Assembly (NCBI GenBank): GCA_009792885.1
Contig: WMCF01000008.1
Span: forward strand, 17,470,952-17,534,951
DNA length: 64,000 bases
From: Eremophila alpestris peregrina
Lineage: Eukaryota; Chordata; Aves; Passeriformes; Alaudidae
Reading direction: 5' to 3'
Notes under the pieces: generated by a model
The model's input: the letters and a program-made list of their open reading frames with translations, nothing else
The model's database searches: none
What the model was told of the DNA's origin: nothing
In this document: positions 37,261 through 50,622 of the stretch, piece after piece
Layout of the letters: each line of letters begins with the position of its first letter
How positions within the stretch are numbered: position 1 is the first letter of the stretch
Made by a program: the position numbers and the translations under genes

Positions 37261-37597
37261 TCATGAAATGGGTGTTGACCTCTGCCTAATGCCTGTTGCC
37301 TTTCTGTCATGCCACACCATGAAGAGCCTGGCTCTGTGTGTTAAATGACTTCTTGTTAGGCAGTGGGGACTGTCTAAAGGCTGGGCTTGTCCCTCAGCCT
37401 CTCCCCTCAGGGTGAGTGCTCCAGCATGCAGCTGGCACCATGGCCCTGCACTGAACATGCTCTGGGTGATGGATATTTGCCTTGTAGTCATTGGGACAAA
37501 CAGACCAGGCACAGTACTGGAGGTGAGGTACAACAGCTTCTAAGCAGAGAGAGGTGATGCCTCCCTGCAGTCCTTTCCAATATGAATTTTCACACAA
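37261..37597 (-). mobile_element. Decayed CR1 LINE fragment (reverse transcriptase ORF2 region)
   Basis: The minus strand translation from 37597 includes VVPHLQYCAWSVCPNDYKAN followed by IHHPEHVQCRAMV. This aligns by eye with the CR1 ORF2 pattern PHLEYC...P.YKKDI..LERVQRRA. A second frame further on reads RARLFMVWHDRKATG, resembling the CR1 motif ARLFSVV.SDRTRGNG. The two lie in different frames with a shortened interval, so at least one frameshift and a deletion have occurred. Edges are approximate and subfamily unknown. Confidence 0.5.
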
Positions 37598-40500
37598 TCT
37601 AATGAAATGATTGGCTTGTAGGCCCTAAAGGTATAAGCTAATAAGGCTGCAGGAGGTAAATAGACCTCATGTGAGTGTAGGTAGGCTGTGTAGGGTGATT
37701 GGTGGGTGAAGATGAAAAGATGAGGGGTGTTAAAGGAGAGAAGCTGTTGTTGAGGCAACAACCGAGAAGTCAAAATGAAAAATGGGAGAACAACTCACCT
37801 CCAGAAGTTCAGTTAAAGGGTCCAAGGTCTTATTAGAAGTCATGGAAATCTACAAATGGAGCCGATGAAGTGATAAACTTTTGAAGAAAATTCCTGAAAC
37901 AGAACCTGGTGGTTTTTAGAGTATAAGACAGTGTTAGAACTTGCCATTTCTTTATTATCATTATTGCTTAATTACTCATGAAAACATTGAGAAGAAGAAG
38001 TGAATGCAAGAATGGTTGTAGGTTTCTTTGTTTCAGGGCATTCTATATTGTGGCAGTACATGGCAAAAGCTTCTCTTCTTTTGGTTGAGAAGGGAGCATG
38101 AGATTGCAAAGGGGAAAGCAACAAATGAAACCATTTTGCTCCTCTGAGCTGGAGATCAAGCTTGTCACATCAGACTGCATCTCAGGATATTTTGGATTTT
38201 CCTAAAGCTCCAGTTTCTATAACTGAGAAGTGAGCCCTTTTAGTGAGCACCTAGAAAAAATAGGGTACATTTAAAGGTTTAGGGCCTAGAGGGCAAATAC
38301 TGCCAAACCCTCTGTTTCATAATTTTCTCTTTTTTTTTTTCCCTTGCTCCTGGAGTACTTGGTCACTGGCCACCAAAACTGTGTTTCTTCTTCCTGGGAC
38401 ACTAATGATGGAATACACAGTTTGGACAAACCTGTGGTGAACATGGGACATGTTGTCTCCTGGTTTTAAGCTCTCTTTTTGCCTGGTGACGGTGAGGAGT
38501 TGTGGACATACATTTGTGCATTACTCTTATAGAAATTTATCCTTGAGGAGAGAAGATGAGGAATGTGACATGTCCCAGGTCTGAAGGGTCATTAGTGCAG
38601 CAACCTCCATGTACTGATTTCAATGATGAATGTGTTTGACTTGAGTCGTACAAAATCTGCTTTAAAAATTCATATTTCCTTTTTCCTCCTGCTCCTGGTG
38701 GCTCACTGTACTCTTTGAAAAATGACTCACTTCTCTCCAAGACCACTTGCTATTCAAACAGCTAAACTACTGCTCTTAACCAATGGTTTATTGAAAGATT
38801 TTCCCCCCCAGCCTCGCTAGCTCTTTTGGGCAAACGTCTCTTCTGCCTTGCCTTGCAGATGCATTTATACAGCTATCAAAGAGCCAAAGCAAAAGGTTTT
38901 GAGGTAGTTCTTGTCAAGCAGCAGAGGTCAACTTTGGGTTGACATCAATGTCAGGCAAGGAAGTGAAAGCCCTGTTGTGCAGAGGGTGACATGTCCTGGG
39001 CCAGCCCAAGCTGGTGCAGCTGACTCTTCATGCCCTGTGTGCAGCAAAACCACGCGGCTGAAGGAGAGGCATGCTGATACAGCACAGCTGATGGCACTGG
39101 AGGGGGTGAGCATTTTAGCTCCTTTGGGTTATATTGTTTTAAATAGATGCTTGGGCAGTTTTTCTATTCTAAACAATGACAGCTGGAGACAAAAAGCTGC
39201 TGTGAGTGTGTCTGAGAGCTAGTATGAAAAGGCTGTGATCACACAAAGAAAATTTTATACCTTGTTACTCCCACTCCTTGTTAGGAGTGGACAAGGTTTA
39301 TGTTGATCACAAATATTCTTAGATTTTGCTGTCTTTCCTGCAATATCACTGTCTACATTTGCTTCTGGAAAACATTCTAGATGCGTGGTAGGGAAGTTAA
39401 ATTTTAACTAAGCTCTGTCTTTCATGATATAGCTGTTCTCTTTCTCATTTATATCTTGAGTAAGTGTTGATAAATGTCCACATTTGCAGTAAAATTCAGT
39501 GGCAAAGACAGTTTCATCTTGGTTTTGCAGTGACCATATCTGAGCAGAGACTATTAATATTGATCATCACAATTTAATTCAAAGCAGAGAGCAAAACGCA
39601 GGGATGTTAAAGCCTTGGGCAATTGTCATAATTTACTGTTAAGGAGAAAACTTTATGGTTAGCTGCCTGGATTAAAAGTGCCTAAGAGTTTTCCACAGGA
39701 AAGTTTTATTAAAGGCATGCAGTATAGTTAAATGTAGTTATACAACACTCCCTCCTCACATATATAGTTACATGTATATTTATGTGTCTGTAAAATCAAC
39801 TTTCCTTGCTCCTGTTAAATGACATCTTACATAATTTGAAAAAGAAAAAATCTTTAAAATGCCATATAATTCTTTGTATCACTTATGTTGTTTTTTATAT
39901 CTTCTGTTTCCTTCAGCTCAACCAAATGCTTTCTCCTCCCAAAAGATCCCCCAAACCAAATCCAAAAGGACCAATCAGCTTCACTCATTCCTGTCATCCT
40001 GTCTGCATGGAAACATTTATTCAATCATAATCAGTTTTGCACCATGGCAATATTTAATTCAGCTTGAGAAAATCAGTTTGGTGCTGTGAGCTGGGGTGAG
40101 GCTTGCCTTGCTGCCTGGGTATCACTGGTGCACTCAGCTGGCCTGTGGGATAGAGACTGTACCAGGAGAGGGAGCACAGGTCTCCCTCCACGTCCTGGAG
40201 CATGGCAGTGCTCAGCCTGGACTGTGGTGTGCTGAGGAGTTTTGTCAGGGCAATGCAAGCTGGAGCTGACAGCAGCCCAGTGAGCCTGAACCCTGTAAGC
40301 CTAACCCCTCGGAAAGGGGCACAGAGCAGTTCTTTGCTCTCTTCCTGAGGTGGCACGTGTGTCCTGCAGGGCTTTGCTCATAGCTGAGGCATGCACAGGA
40401 CCCCTGTTTGTGAGGATCAAGGATCTGTTTAGACATCTCCGTGGGGTAGAATGAGAGATGTGGCTTCTGCAGTTGAGGCAGGGGTGCCCAGCTTAAACAT

Positions 40501-43500
40501 CAGCTCAGTGAGGAGCACAGCCAGAGCCCGGGGGATGCAGTGGGGCTGTGGATGTGGCTAGAGAAGAGCTGCATTTGTCCCTAGGCAGCAGCAAGCTCTG
40601 TGACACAGGTGGTGGTGTCCAGCTGGCTGTCCTCTGGGAATACACACTTCACCTACAGCTGCATGTCCATGACATTTTAGGCAAGTGTAGATGGTGGTAA
40701 AGTTACACTCTTTAACTTGTTACACACTGGCAGAGTTACATTGTACCCACATTTACAGGATGGGTCAGCCTACATGCTGAGAAACACTAAAAACCAGGCC
40801 TCACATATCCTTTTCATAAATGCTAAATCTCCATAGTTTGCATACTGCAATTTGGGCAAACTTCTTTTCAACAAAAAGCTGTATATATTTAAGGACAGAC
40901 ATGAGTTTTTCTTTGACTGATAGATTTTGAGCACATATCACCCTTGCCAGGCTGGTTTTCCCCATCTCTACCTTGTGTCTGAATTTTTTTTTTTCTGTAC
41001 AAAGCCATGGAAAATTGTAGCATGGAGATAGCAATTTAGCTGGATAAATTTTAATTTTTCTGTATGTAACACTGCCAGCAGGTTAGATTTAGGATCCAGG
41101 GATCTGGAATGTCAAGTTTTATTCCCAGCCATGGAATTGACTTGTGCTCTAATTTAAGGCAAGTTGGTTTTGCCCTAATTTTTTGTTTGTTTTTTGTTGC
41201 ATCAACAGGAACAGGATACAACCTCACAGAGCTTAACTAGTGTTTGTAAAACATTTCAAGGGTTTTGGATGAAGACAGGAGTCATTCCATACGGTAATCC
41301 TGATGTCTAATAGCCAGGCTCAGGGACTGCCAACCTTGCATGTGCAGAGCAGGCACTCAGACAATGGCATCAACCTGATGAATGGTCTGCTTGGTTCCCT
41401 TCTCTCCCTACCTCAGCCACCTGCATCAACCTCCAGTTTCCCCCCTTGTGCTGATCATGTTAAAGCACTAGCTGTATTGATTTTAGAGCAAATATAATTG
41501 ATTTTAGAGTAAATCTCCTAGAGATTGCAGGAGAGGTTCAGAATCCATTTAAATGACGGGGGACCCCTGATATGCTTCATTAGATCCGGGGTGAGTGGGG
41601 GCAACATCTGCAGCATAGTAATAACTAGATCAAAGCTCCTGCTCTGTTAATACATGAGACCATGTTGAAAAGGGAATGCAGATGGACCTGATCCTATCCA
41701 TCCACCAGCTTCTTTATTGCTTAGTAATTTGGGTGCATTTATTTTCTCATTACAGGTGTGGGTGATATGGCTGGTAGCTGTGTTGTGTGATATGATAGCT
41801 GTGTTTGTATCACATTCTTGAATCTTGGATCCAAGCAAAATGCCCAGTAGTTCTAATGAGAACAGAATTCAACTTTATTTGGAGAAATAAAATACCCTGG
41901 ATTGCAAGGCTAGAATGTTCTTAGTAAAGGAATTTCCTGTAGTAAAAACAAAACAAAAAAACCTGAGCAAAAATGATAATGGAGAAGTGGCAAGAGAAAA
42001 GTATCTGGGTTTGTTATCAAAGAATGCAGATGTCTGGGTTTAGGTTTTTTTTCAAACAGATAGCCCATAACAAAGCCCAACTAAACATTACTGAAATAAG
42101 AGTGACTACATCAGCCTCTGTGGAGAAACTTGTAAACAGAGGAGAATCACTGGGAAGTTTAGAAAAAATGACTATAACATTCAACTCTTGTGGAGCATAG
42201 TGTGACTATGAATGTGACACAACTCTGTGGTGCAGCCATTCATCAGTGAAGCTGAAAAGGTCTCATAGCTTTGGGAAAAAAAGAGAAAGGGGGCAGGAAA
42301 CATATTTCCTTACTATTTTCACATGTTCCTGTTAGACATTTCTGCAGGAGCACCACAATGGTAAAAGCTTTAAAAGTGCAGGTACTTCACAGATGATCTA
42401 CTTATGCACCACAGACTTTCTATTATGGCTATTGACATGCAAACCTGTGTTTCCCAGAGCTTTTGGTAAGTTCAAAGAGTGGGTGTGAACTGGGTGGTTA
42501 AAATCTAACAGGATTTTTTAGATTAGCTTCTCTTTATACCTCTGGAGTTCAGAGCTGATTCTGACCTTTGAGGTTTCTTTATTCCTCTTAGCATTCATTG
42601 TTCTGCATTGTTTTGTCTTTCTGTACTCTAAATTAGTATTTCAACAAACTATGTTTATCTGGGTGCTCCTAACCACTGGCCCTGTAAGCCACTCATGTCT
42701 CTAGAGCCATACCTGGGAGCACTGTGAGAGGTGTCTGGGCATGGCAGCGGTTCTTGGTGCCAGCTGAACTGCTCAGCACTGGACATAGAGAGCAGGACCA
42801 TGCTTGACCAAGGTCTCCCTATTGTGCCATGTGCATGACATACAGATGCAGTTTCACTGTGCCAGTGTTGCAGCAGACTCACTGGAACAATGCTGCCTGC
42901 ACCAGGCCATGGTGCAGTTCCAATCAACCTCACACGCTTGGCAATCAAAAGAACATGGAGATCTTGGAAGCATCTAATGACTGTCCCACTTGAGAGTCAG
43001 TTTGCCTTATGGCTTCCTTGCATGGCAGCAAGACAGCAAATGGTGCATTCACAGTGATCCCAGCTGAGGAGAGTGTCCTACAGGTTACTCTTGCAGCAGC
43101 CAGTGTTCAGAGCAGCTCCTGGTCTTGAGGGCTACGTGTCTGTCAAGGCAACTCAGAGCTTGGCAAGGCTCAGAGATCTGGTCCACTTCATGGCCTTATG
43201 ACTCAGGCTTCACAGTGAACTTGTCTTTGGGTTTGCTACTTGCTGGCAGGAGGCTAAAATTAACATCCTTTCCCAGCAGATAGCTAATGGATTTTTTTTG
43301 GCTTCAGACATGCCAATTGGGTCATCACTAGTGGAACAAATCTTCTGATGACACTCTTAAATAATTTGTCAGAGAGCAGTTTGACTTAAACAGGAGCTAA
43401 CCAAAGCCCAGCCTGTAATTCCTTAGACTCAATCAGTTCCTAGAAAACCACAGGAGCCATTAGCACAAGCAGCTCCCAGCCCTTAGCTAGCCCAGCAGGT

Positions 43501-46500
43501 GGGGACATGGCCTTGGCTGGCAGACCAGCAAAGGGCACCGTGTGCAGGGCAGAGCCTCCAGCCCAGCTGGCAATCTCCAGCTTACCCCAAGCAGCACATG
43601 GGTGCAGGCCCACAAAGAGGAATTGGTTATAAGTCTAAAATGAATAATTCAGCGCTCTTTTGATTCGTTTTAACTACTGCAGAATGTATGTCCTGCCACA
43701 TTACTTCAACCTTGGAATGAAGTACAAATAGATGTGATTCAGACTCTAAATATTTAAAGCCAGAATCTAATCTTGGACACATTGTGTGTGCTGTCATCTC
43801 AAAACTCCGCTAAAGAGAGGCAATGATGGACAACACGGATTGAAATGAAATTTAAGCTCTGTATTAAAAAACTTGCCCTGCTAGTTCACATGAATGATTA
43901 ACCACAAAGAAACTTATGTCTGTCAGTGACAGCAGTGCTCAAGCGTTCTTTGGCATCACTGTCTTCGTTAACTTTAGAAAAGAACAATCCAAAACCGCCT
44001 CACAGGGAAAGGATGTCACCTCCCGTTTCCCCCTATTTTCTTAAAGAGATGCAGCTAAACTATTAACTTTTTCCAGCTAAATGGCAAACAAAACATTTCT
44101 ACTCTTCCTTTCACTGAAAAGAAAGATAAAATCACAACCGTAACTTAAATGAAAAGCTAGAATGGTACTTGGGCAGTTACAGGCTCTCACTATAGATAGG
44201 CAGGTCAAGGCAATCAGCATATGAATCTTCACACACAGCCAGCAAAGCCATAACTTGACACAGCTCTCTATCCAATATTATTGTAAGAGGAGTAAGCACA
44301 CCAGGGCATGACCCTATTAAATACCAAACCTGTAGCTCCAAAACAGCACAAAACCTAGATGGATGATCTCATCTCCAGCAGTAATGTGCCAGAATACAAA
44401 TAGAGGATTGCCACTGCTTCAAGTGCACAAGGAAACAAAATAAGGCCATGTTAAAATAAAGGGTGGAATATACATGGACAGCTGAGCAAAAGAACCTGCT
44501 GCTGCTGCTGAAAATGAAGGCAGTCTTTCTGTTCCCTTTGCTGGACATTAAGGCCTCATTATGGGACTTTTGGATATCATAACCCTATAGCAGCCTCACA
44601 AGACAAACTTTAGTTCATTAAAAGAAGCAATGAGGCTAAACACCCACACCAAGCGAGTTGTGGGAATCTAGCCTCATCTAAAGGCAAAATGATGTTAATA
44701 TCTATGTCATTTTCTAGTTCAGGGCTGGCATAGTGCAGCCACCAGTCCAGGGTAGAGTGCTGCAGGCTTTGGGTGGAGTTCAGACCAGTTAAGAAGGGCC
44801 ATTCATACATCAGATGTGAATGTATGCAGATCAGATGTGAATGGCAATTTAGGTGTAGGGTACATTGTTAACAAAACAAAAATGTGTTTTATCTTAGACA
44901 GATGGAAATATTTTTTTGTTTCAGGAAGGTTGTCTGCTCTAGCACAAAAAAAATCCACTTCTATAATTTTCCAGTGAGCTGAGTCAGAGAGGGTCTGAGT
45001 GCCCATGGGGCGCTTTGGGGATGAAAAGTGCATGATTAATCCAGGCAGTGATTGTTTCCTTCCTTGGGCTTTCAGAGGAATTGTGCTTCAGAAAGTGCCA
45101 CTGAAACACAAGGTGAAAACCCACACGAAGAAGGATCACATTAAGGAAGATGAGGAAAGCAGCCAGACCCACCATAATAGTATTCCAAATAACATCCTGG
45201 AGGCAGTTTTACAATTGTGAACATTACCACAGACCTCGATGTAGCTGCAGGAACCATGGATTTGGGTTTGTTTTAAATCCCATGGATTGGCATCCAGTCT
45301 CTGCAACTAGCAAGTATGATCTTTTACTGAATAGGAGCATAGCCACAGGAGAGAAAAGATTAAGGGTATCAAAGGAATACATTTTTTCATTTCACTCCTT
45401 TCTTATTACAGTAGATTAAAAGAAAAAAGTGAGTTTTGTTCAACATTCAATTTTGAGGACAATTAAATAAGCCAAAAACATTGTTCAGAATTAGAGCACT
45501 GAATAAAGGATTTCAAAAACACAGTGTGGGGTTCATGGTGGGATTTTTATTTCCTTTTAAGAAGAGCCATATACAGCTGTATGAGATCTATTGTCCTCTG
45601 TCCCACTGAAGAAATAGTTTCTTTCTGAAGCGTCCAATCTGTTAAGACACATAGGTTCTTTAAAAGCTTTAAAAAAGAAGGAGAGCACTCAAACTCTCTT
45701 CTGGTTCAAATGGCAATTATCTGAGAAACAGCAAAGAAACAGGAATACATGGGTAAATGAAATAGCTTTTGATGGCCCGGCTATGAACGACAGTAGGATT
45801 TGTCCTCTTTGGTAATGACATGCAGCAGCAAGCAGTATGCACTGGCAAGACAGAAGTCAGCCCTGACTGTCTGGTACAGCAGCAGTGATCTTTCACAGCA
45901 TAGATGGTTATTACAAGCCTGCACAGGGGAAACCACTTTCTTCTCTAATGGATGGAGAAATGTTCCTTGATTCTGAGGCAAAAGGGGACACAATTTAAAG
46001 AAAACAAGACCTTTGAAAATGTCCTTGTAACTGTGGGTCTGGAAAGTCTCTTTTCTTTCTGTTCTGCAGGAACTGTCAAACACCAAAAATTCCACCATCA
46101 CTTTTGAGCCCCATCAAGACAAGGGCTAAAAAAAGAGAGAGGCTGGAAGACCAACTCTAGTTTACAATTCCACCTTTCAAACTCATCATTCATCACCTGA
46201 AGGAGGGTTTGTCAAAATAAAAAAAACACAGACTAGGTATGTAGAGTCTGAGAAAAAAAAAATCACTGATCATTATAGCTTGTGTGCTGTTGCTATTAAT
46301 TCTCCAGGGAATCCCATGCTCCAGACAGATCTGGCAAAACAGACAACTAAGAGAAGAGCTTTGTGTGATGGAGAACCTGGAATGCTTCAGGTGCAGAGTT
46401 TGTCTGTATTGAGCTTGGAATGAGGGATGAAAGCAAGTCACAAGGGCAACAATGCTTACATTTCCAGTGCATCAACTCTAGTGACTCCAAGTGCCAAATT

Positions 46501-48699
46501 TCAATTCCTCTGAGTGTAAGGCAGAATACAGGACTCAAGTCAATGGCTGGAAGAAAAATGGCAAGCAGACATCCTCCTTTAAACCTCTGAAGCTGACTGT
46601 CTCACTGCCCTGAACTGTATCTCTGGACAGAGATAAAAAGGAAAAACCAACCCCAAACAATTTCCCCTCTAAGCTTTTTCAAAGAGAAGATAACAGTCTT
46701 GGAAAAAGTCTTAAGTAATCTTTACTCAAGATCAAATTCTTTAGAAAGGAACTTCTTAGAGAATTTTTGCACCACATACTTATGTACGTATGGGAACCCT
46801 GACTGAAACAATTTTTAGGATAAATAGAGGTGTTGGAACCCTAGGAATCATGTCAAAGAGGGGTTTCCCCAACAGATTCAGAGACTGGGTTCTTTTAGGC
46901 CATGGAGGTACATATCAACAAGGGCATACTATGGCTGAAAATGGTTGTGCTACTACTAAGGCTGGAGAACCTGGAATGGTCAAGTACTGGCCACAAAAAC
47001 TCATCATTGCTGGTAAGTCCAGGACAGCTGCATTTCAAGCTCAGAGCCATTTCAAGTCTTTATGCAGCTGGCTAAAAATCCTCCCATGTTACAACAGTTT
47101 GTGAATTTGTGAATTCCAGTTTGAATTTCTGAATTCCCTGTATGGTTTTGTTTATAGTGATGGCTCTGTTTATTTTCAAAAGGTTACCAGAAAGGCCAGC
47201 TTTAGAGAGTGCATGTAAATAAAGCTGGACTCAGCAGGCTGAGAAACATGTCCAACACAGCAGGGTGCAGAAGGGGGAGGATCAAGTAGGGTGTAACAGA
47301 TTGATCAGAGAAGTCATCTTCAGGAGACGCTATGAATGCCTCACATATGAGAGCTAGCCAAGGTCCTCTCCATAACCACTTGCTTATAAATCTATAGCAT
47401 ACAGAGAATGGCAAAATGATCAAGTAAGGTATCAGAGGAAAACCTGGCCCTAAGAGAGTGAATTCCTGGCCAGAGACAAAAAAAACCCATTCCTGTTCAG
47501 TTGGGTGAGTTACTACATATCAAACAAGCAGGTGCAGGGACCTTGTCAGATCATGAGAGAGCTCTGTTTGCATGTTTGCTGGTGAGGAGGCAAGCAAAAC
47601 CTTGGACAGACTGCTCTCAGCAATGGGATTCAGACCTGCTGGAGGTGGTCAAATGCCTGTACCAGCCTCTGATCTAGGTCTGGGAGATGTTGAAGCAAGG
47701 AACTTTGCAGCTCACAGCTGCTGCTATGGAGTTAAGTGATTCCTGTTTGGCAGCAAGAAGGTCCTTGTGCTTTAAGAAGTGCCCCTAGAGGAGCTGCAGA
47801 AGGGGTGAAAAGGAGGGAGACCCCCAGTGTGCTTTTTATCTTGTAGATGAACCAGATGTCAGGAACAGCAGAAACCAAATGAGGAGCATGAAGGTTTTAA
47901 GAATCAGATTGCTAAAATGTAATGAAAACTGAAGCCAAAAACTAGGCCTGGACAAAACAGAGCACCAGAGTGGAAAAACAAGCATTGAAGGAGCTTAGCC
48001 AAAAGGGGAAATAGTAAAATAAACGAGCTCAGTTCTTCAATTCAAATTCCAACTTTGTGCTTTCAGGGCAGGGCACTTGAAGAAATTGAAGAACTGGCAT
48101 TAAGTTTCTTTGTAGCTGCAGCTGCTCACAGTTATCTGCCTCTGTGTTCCCTGGCAGGCAGCACTGCAGCACTGATAGCCTGCAAATTCTCCAGGGTCTG
48201 AGAAAAGGGCACCAAGAATGACTAATGGATCATCAGGAACTCGCACATTCCAGCAGACACATGCCAGCTGCCTCCCAGGTAGGATCCAGTTAGAGCACCA
48301 CTGCATCCCACAGCCACAGCCTGCAACTGCTCTGTGTTAAGTCACTGGTGATGGGGGACATATAATGTTCCCTCTGAAAGCCCTACTTGCTCAAACAGGG
48401 CTTTCTGGTCTCTCTGGAGAGATGCTGCTGAGCCTGTATTTTATTTGGCTTTCAGGTCCCAAGATACATCAGGCAAGAAGACCTCACTCTGGTATGTTGC
48501 ACGACATCCTTGCTTCTCCAGAGTACTGTCATTTTTCAGAGTAAATGCCAATAAAAAGGGCATGATGTCAGGCATTCCATCTGCAGGATGTGCTGCACTC
48601 CTCCGTTCCCAACCACAGACTGATGGACACTGCTGCTCCATCACTCCCAGAGGGAGCATTACAAATCCTTTCAACACCCATCCCCCCTCCGTTTCAGTA
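37598..48699. other. Intergenic, no gene recognised
   Basis: Contains the GC-rich block at 40080-40640. A further mildly GC-rich stretch lies at about 42660-43620. Frames here reach about 106 codons and match nothing known. Confidence 0.6.
40080..40640. other. GC-rich, CpG-poor block of unknown nature
   Basis: About 560 bp rich in CTG/CAG-type words but poor in CpG, within AT-rich DNA. A minus-strand frame of 100 codons (40054-40356) has no recognised domain. It could be an unrecognised decayed LTR, as CpG loss would fit, but no TG...CA termini or duplication were found. Confidence 0.35.
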
Positions 48700-50338
48700 A
48701 AAATCCACTGACACTTGCTGGAAAAAACAACACTGTATTTGATTTACAATTAACAGGATTTACAAATAATGAAAAAGAAATAGATTAGCCATGACATTAG
48801 GATGCCTTTGTTGATGAAAGAATAACTGGCAAAGCACCTTCCTGTAGAAGTCATATAGCTCAGTCCTAAACAGTATAAAATAACTTACAGCCCAGGCAGG
48901 TTCAGGAATGATTATAGACAAATGCAAGAAGTCGAGTACAAAGCAAACAAAAATACTGCTCACAGCCTACTGGGCAGGAAACCAGTTCTGGTGAGGCTTT
49001 TGATTTTCAGAAACTGAAGGAAAGGCCCACTGACAAATGCTAGGAAATTTTCAAAATGGGAGGAAAAAAAAACTATCAACAGACAGTAAAAGTCAGTGTG
49101 TGACACCTACCAGGCAGGGAGAGCTGGGTCAGACACTGCCTTAGCTTTCTGAGAGTCAGCAGAGTCTGGGTGCTTGGCAGGACAGTGAATGAAGGAGTAC
49201 AGATGGCAGCACTTCATTAAAATGCTACTTTACTGCCAAAAACTTGCAAGACAAAGAGAAGTAAAGTTCTCTGATGTGCAATACAGCAATTTAAGAAGAC
49301 GTACCTAACTTTTTGATTTGTACGGAGCTTACCTATATTGTAAACACACACTTTCTGACAAGTTATTTCAATTCTCTCTGCTATGGATTATAGTGTGTAT
49401 TCAATCAAATGCAGCATTCCAAGGCTCAAAACTGACCGAGTGGTTTTCAATAGACGGGTACATGATTTTTCCAATATCATACTAGTATTTTACATCACAG
49501 ATACAATAAAAACAAGTGATGGTTTTTCTAGGACAGTTCCAAGATTCAAATAAAAAATCATCAGAACCATTCTAAAATAGGATATTATACATAATCAAAT
49601 CATGTTAACAGCACACTCTCGGCAAGCAGCTAATTACAAGCATTCTGCTGGTCATGTTTTTCACACAAAAGTCATTCAATAGCACATAAATACTTATTTT
49701 TCTGATCTGCTTCTTTTTACAAAACCATTCATCAGATTCACAGAATTAGTACAAGTAAGGCACATTAGCATATATCATAAAACTCACAATAATAACAAAG
49801 AGTTTTAAAGTTTTAAGGACTAATTCCTAATTCCTTCTTTGCAGTGATTTCTGAACTGAACAAGACTTCATCAGTAGAACTCTTCTACACTGACATGACT
49901 CTCATTTCTCTCCCAGCCAACTGTGGTGGGTGCAATACTGTGCATCATCATTGAGATAAAAAAAATAAATTTAGAACCATGTGTAGTAGCAAATCCCATT
50001 TTTAGATCTTGCAGAGAAATTGGACACTTTGTTCACTATGTTCATTATGAGCACAGACCAAGTTTTAGAGCTCTATGGAAGTCAATTTCCAGTTATCAAA
50101 ATAAAAGGGGATATTGCATGTGTCTCTGAGAATGTTATTGTTTTCCGAGTACAAATATTGCTTAAGGTAGAAAGGATGCTATAGTATTGAATTTCCTTGC
50201 ATAATGAATCCTAAATGCTGATGTCTCAGATTCTACTAAATCAAATGGACTATGGGTTTTTCTTCTTCCACCCCCCACCCTGCCCCCAACCAAAGGACTC
50301 TCTTTCCCACAGAAGATTCATTTACACACAACACAGCT
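48700..50338 (-). other. Region downstream of PLXNB2, possible distal 3' UTR
   Basis: AT-rich sequence with no recognisable repeat or reading frame. It could carry a longer PLXNB2 3' UTR, but I see no canonical minus-strand polyadenylation signal. AATACA near 48737, followed by a GT/T-rich stretch, is a weak variant candidate. Confidence 0.25.
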
Positions 50339-50344
50339 TTTAAT
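50339..50344 (-). terminator. Candidate polyadenylation signal ATTAAA followed by GU-rich element
   Basis: On the minus strand ATTAAA lies about 174 nt downstream of the PLXNB2 stop and is followed directly by AGCTGTGTTGTGTGTAAATG, a GU-rich stretch of the kind that binds CstF. It is the second candidate end for the transcript. No further AATAAA was seen on the minus strand down to about 48700, so if neither signal is used the 3' UTR relies on variant signals. Confidence 0.4.
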
Positions 50345-50499
50345 TAGAAGCATAATTTACAGTAAAAATTCTTTACATTACACCTCTGCTATCAAAAAAC
50401 CATGAAATCTTTCATTTAAAGTTGTAATTATACATTAAAAAATAGAACACTATTTCCTTAACAGGAAGAATGAATTTGAACATCTTCAGATCAGATTTC

Positions 50500-50505
50500 T
50501 TTATT
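50500..50505 (-). terminator. Candidate polyadenylation signal AATAAA just after the PLXNB2 stop
   Basis: Reading the minus strand, AATAAA occurs 12 nt after the TGA stop. If used, the 3' UTR would be only about 30-45 nt, which is unusually short for a plexin. A U-rich but not strongly GU-rich stretch follows. It may be a chance match. Confidence 0.3.
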
Positions 50506-50517
50506 GCGGCTTTTGAG

Positions 50518-50622
50518 TCAAAGGTCAGTCACTTTATTCTCTAGCGCAGCTGCTATTTGCTGTAAACGGAAGGCAAGCTGCATTTTTTGTGCAGCTGGAT
50601 CCTCTTCAAGTGCATTTATAAT
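50518..50622 (-). CDS. PLXNB2: Plexin-B2, last coding exon with stop and PDZ-binding tail
   Basis: The 105 nt coding part has 34 codons plus TGA (stop at 50520-50518). It starts IINALEEDPAAQKMQLAFRL, continues QQIAAALENKVTDL and then stops. The acceptor is tcttccag|ATTATA. The terminal VTDL is the class-B plexin PDZ ligand, known in the family to bind the RhoGEFs PDZ-RhoGEF and LARG (ARHGEF11/ARHGEF12), linking the receptor to RhoA. Plexins A, C and D lack it, so the subfamily call is firm. AAALENKVTDL fits PLXNB2; PLXNB1 has AAAVENKVTDL as remembered. Together the seven exons give 260 residues with no internal stop. Confidence 0.97.
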   Translation of the reverse strand: MINALEEDPAAQKMQLAFRLQQIAAALENKVTDL

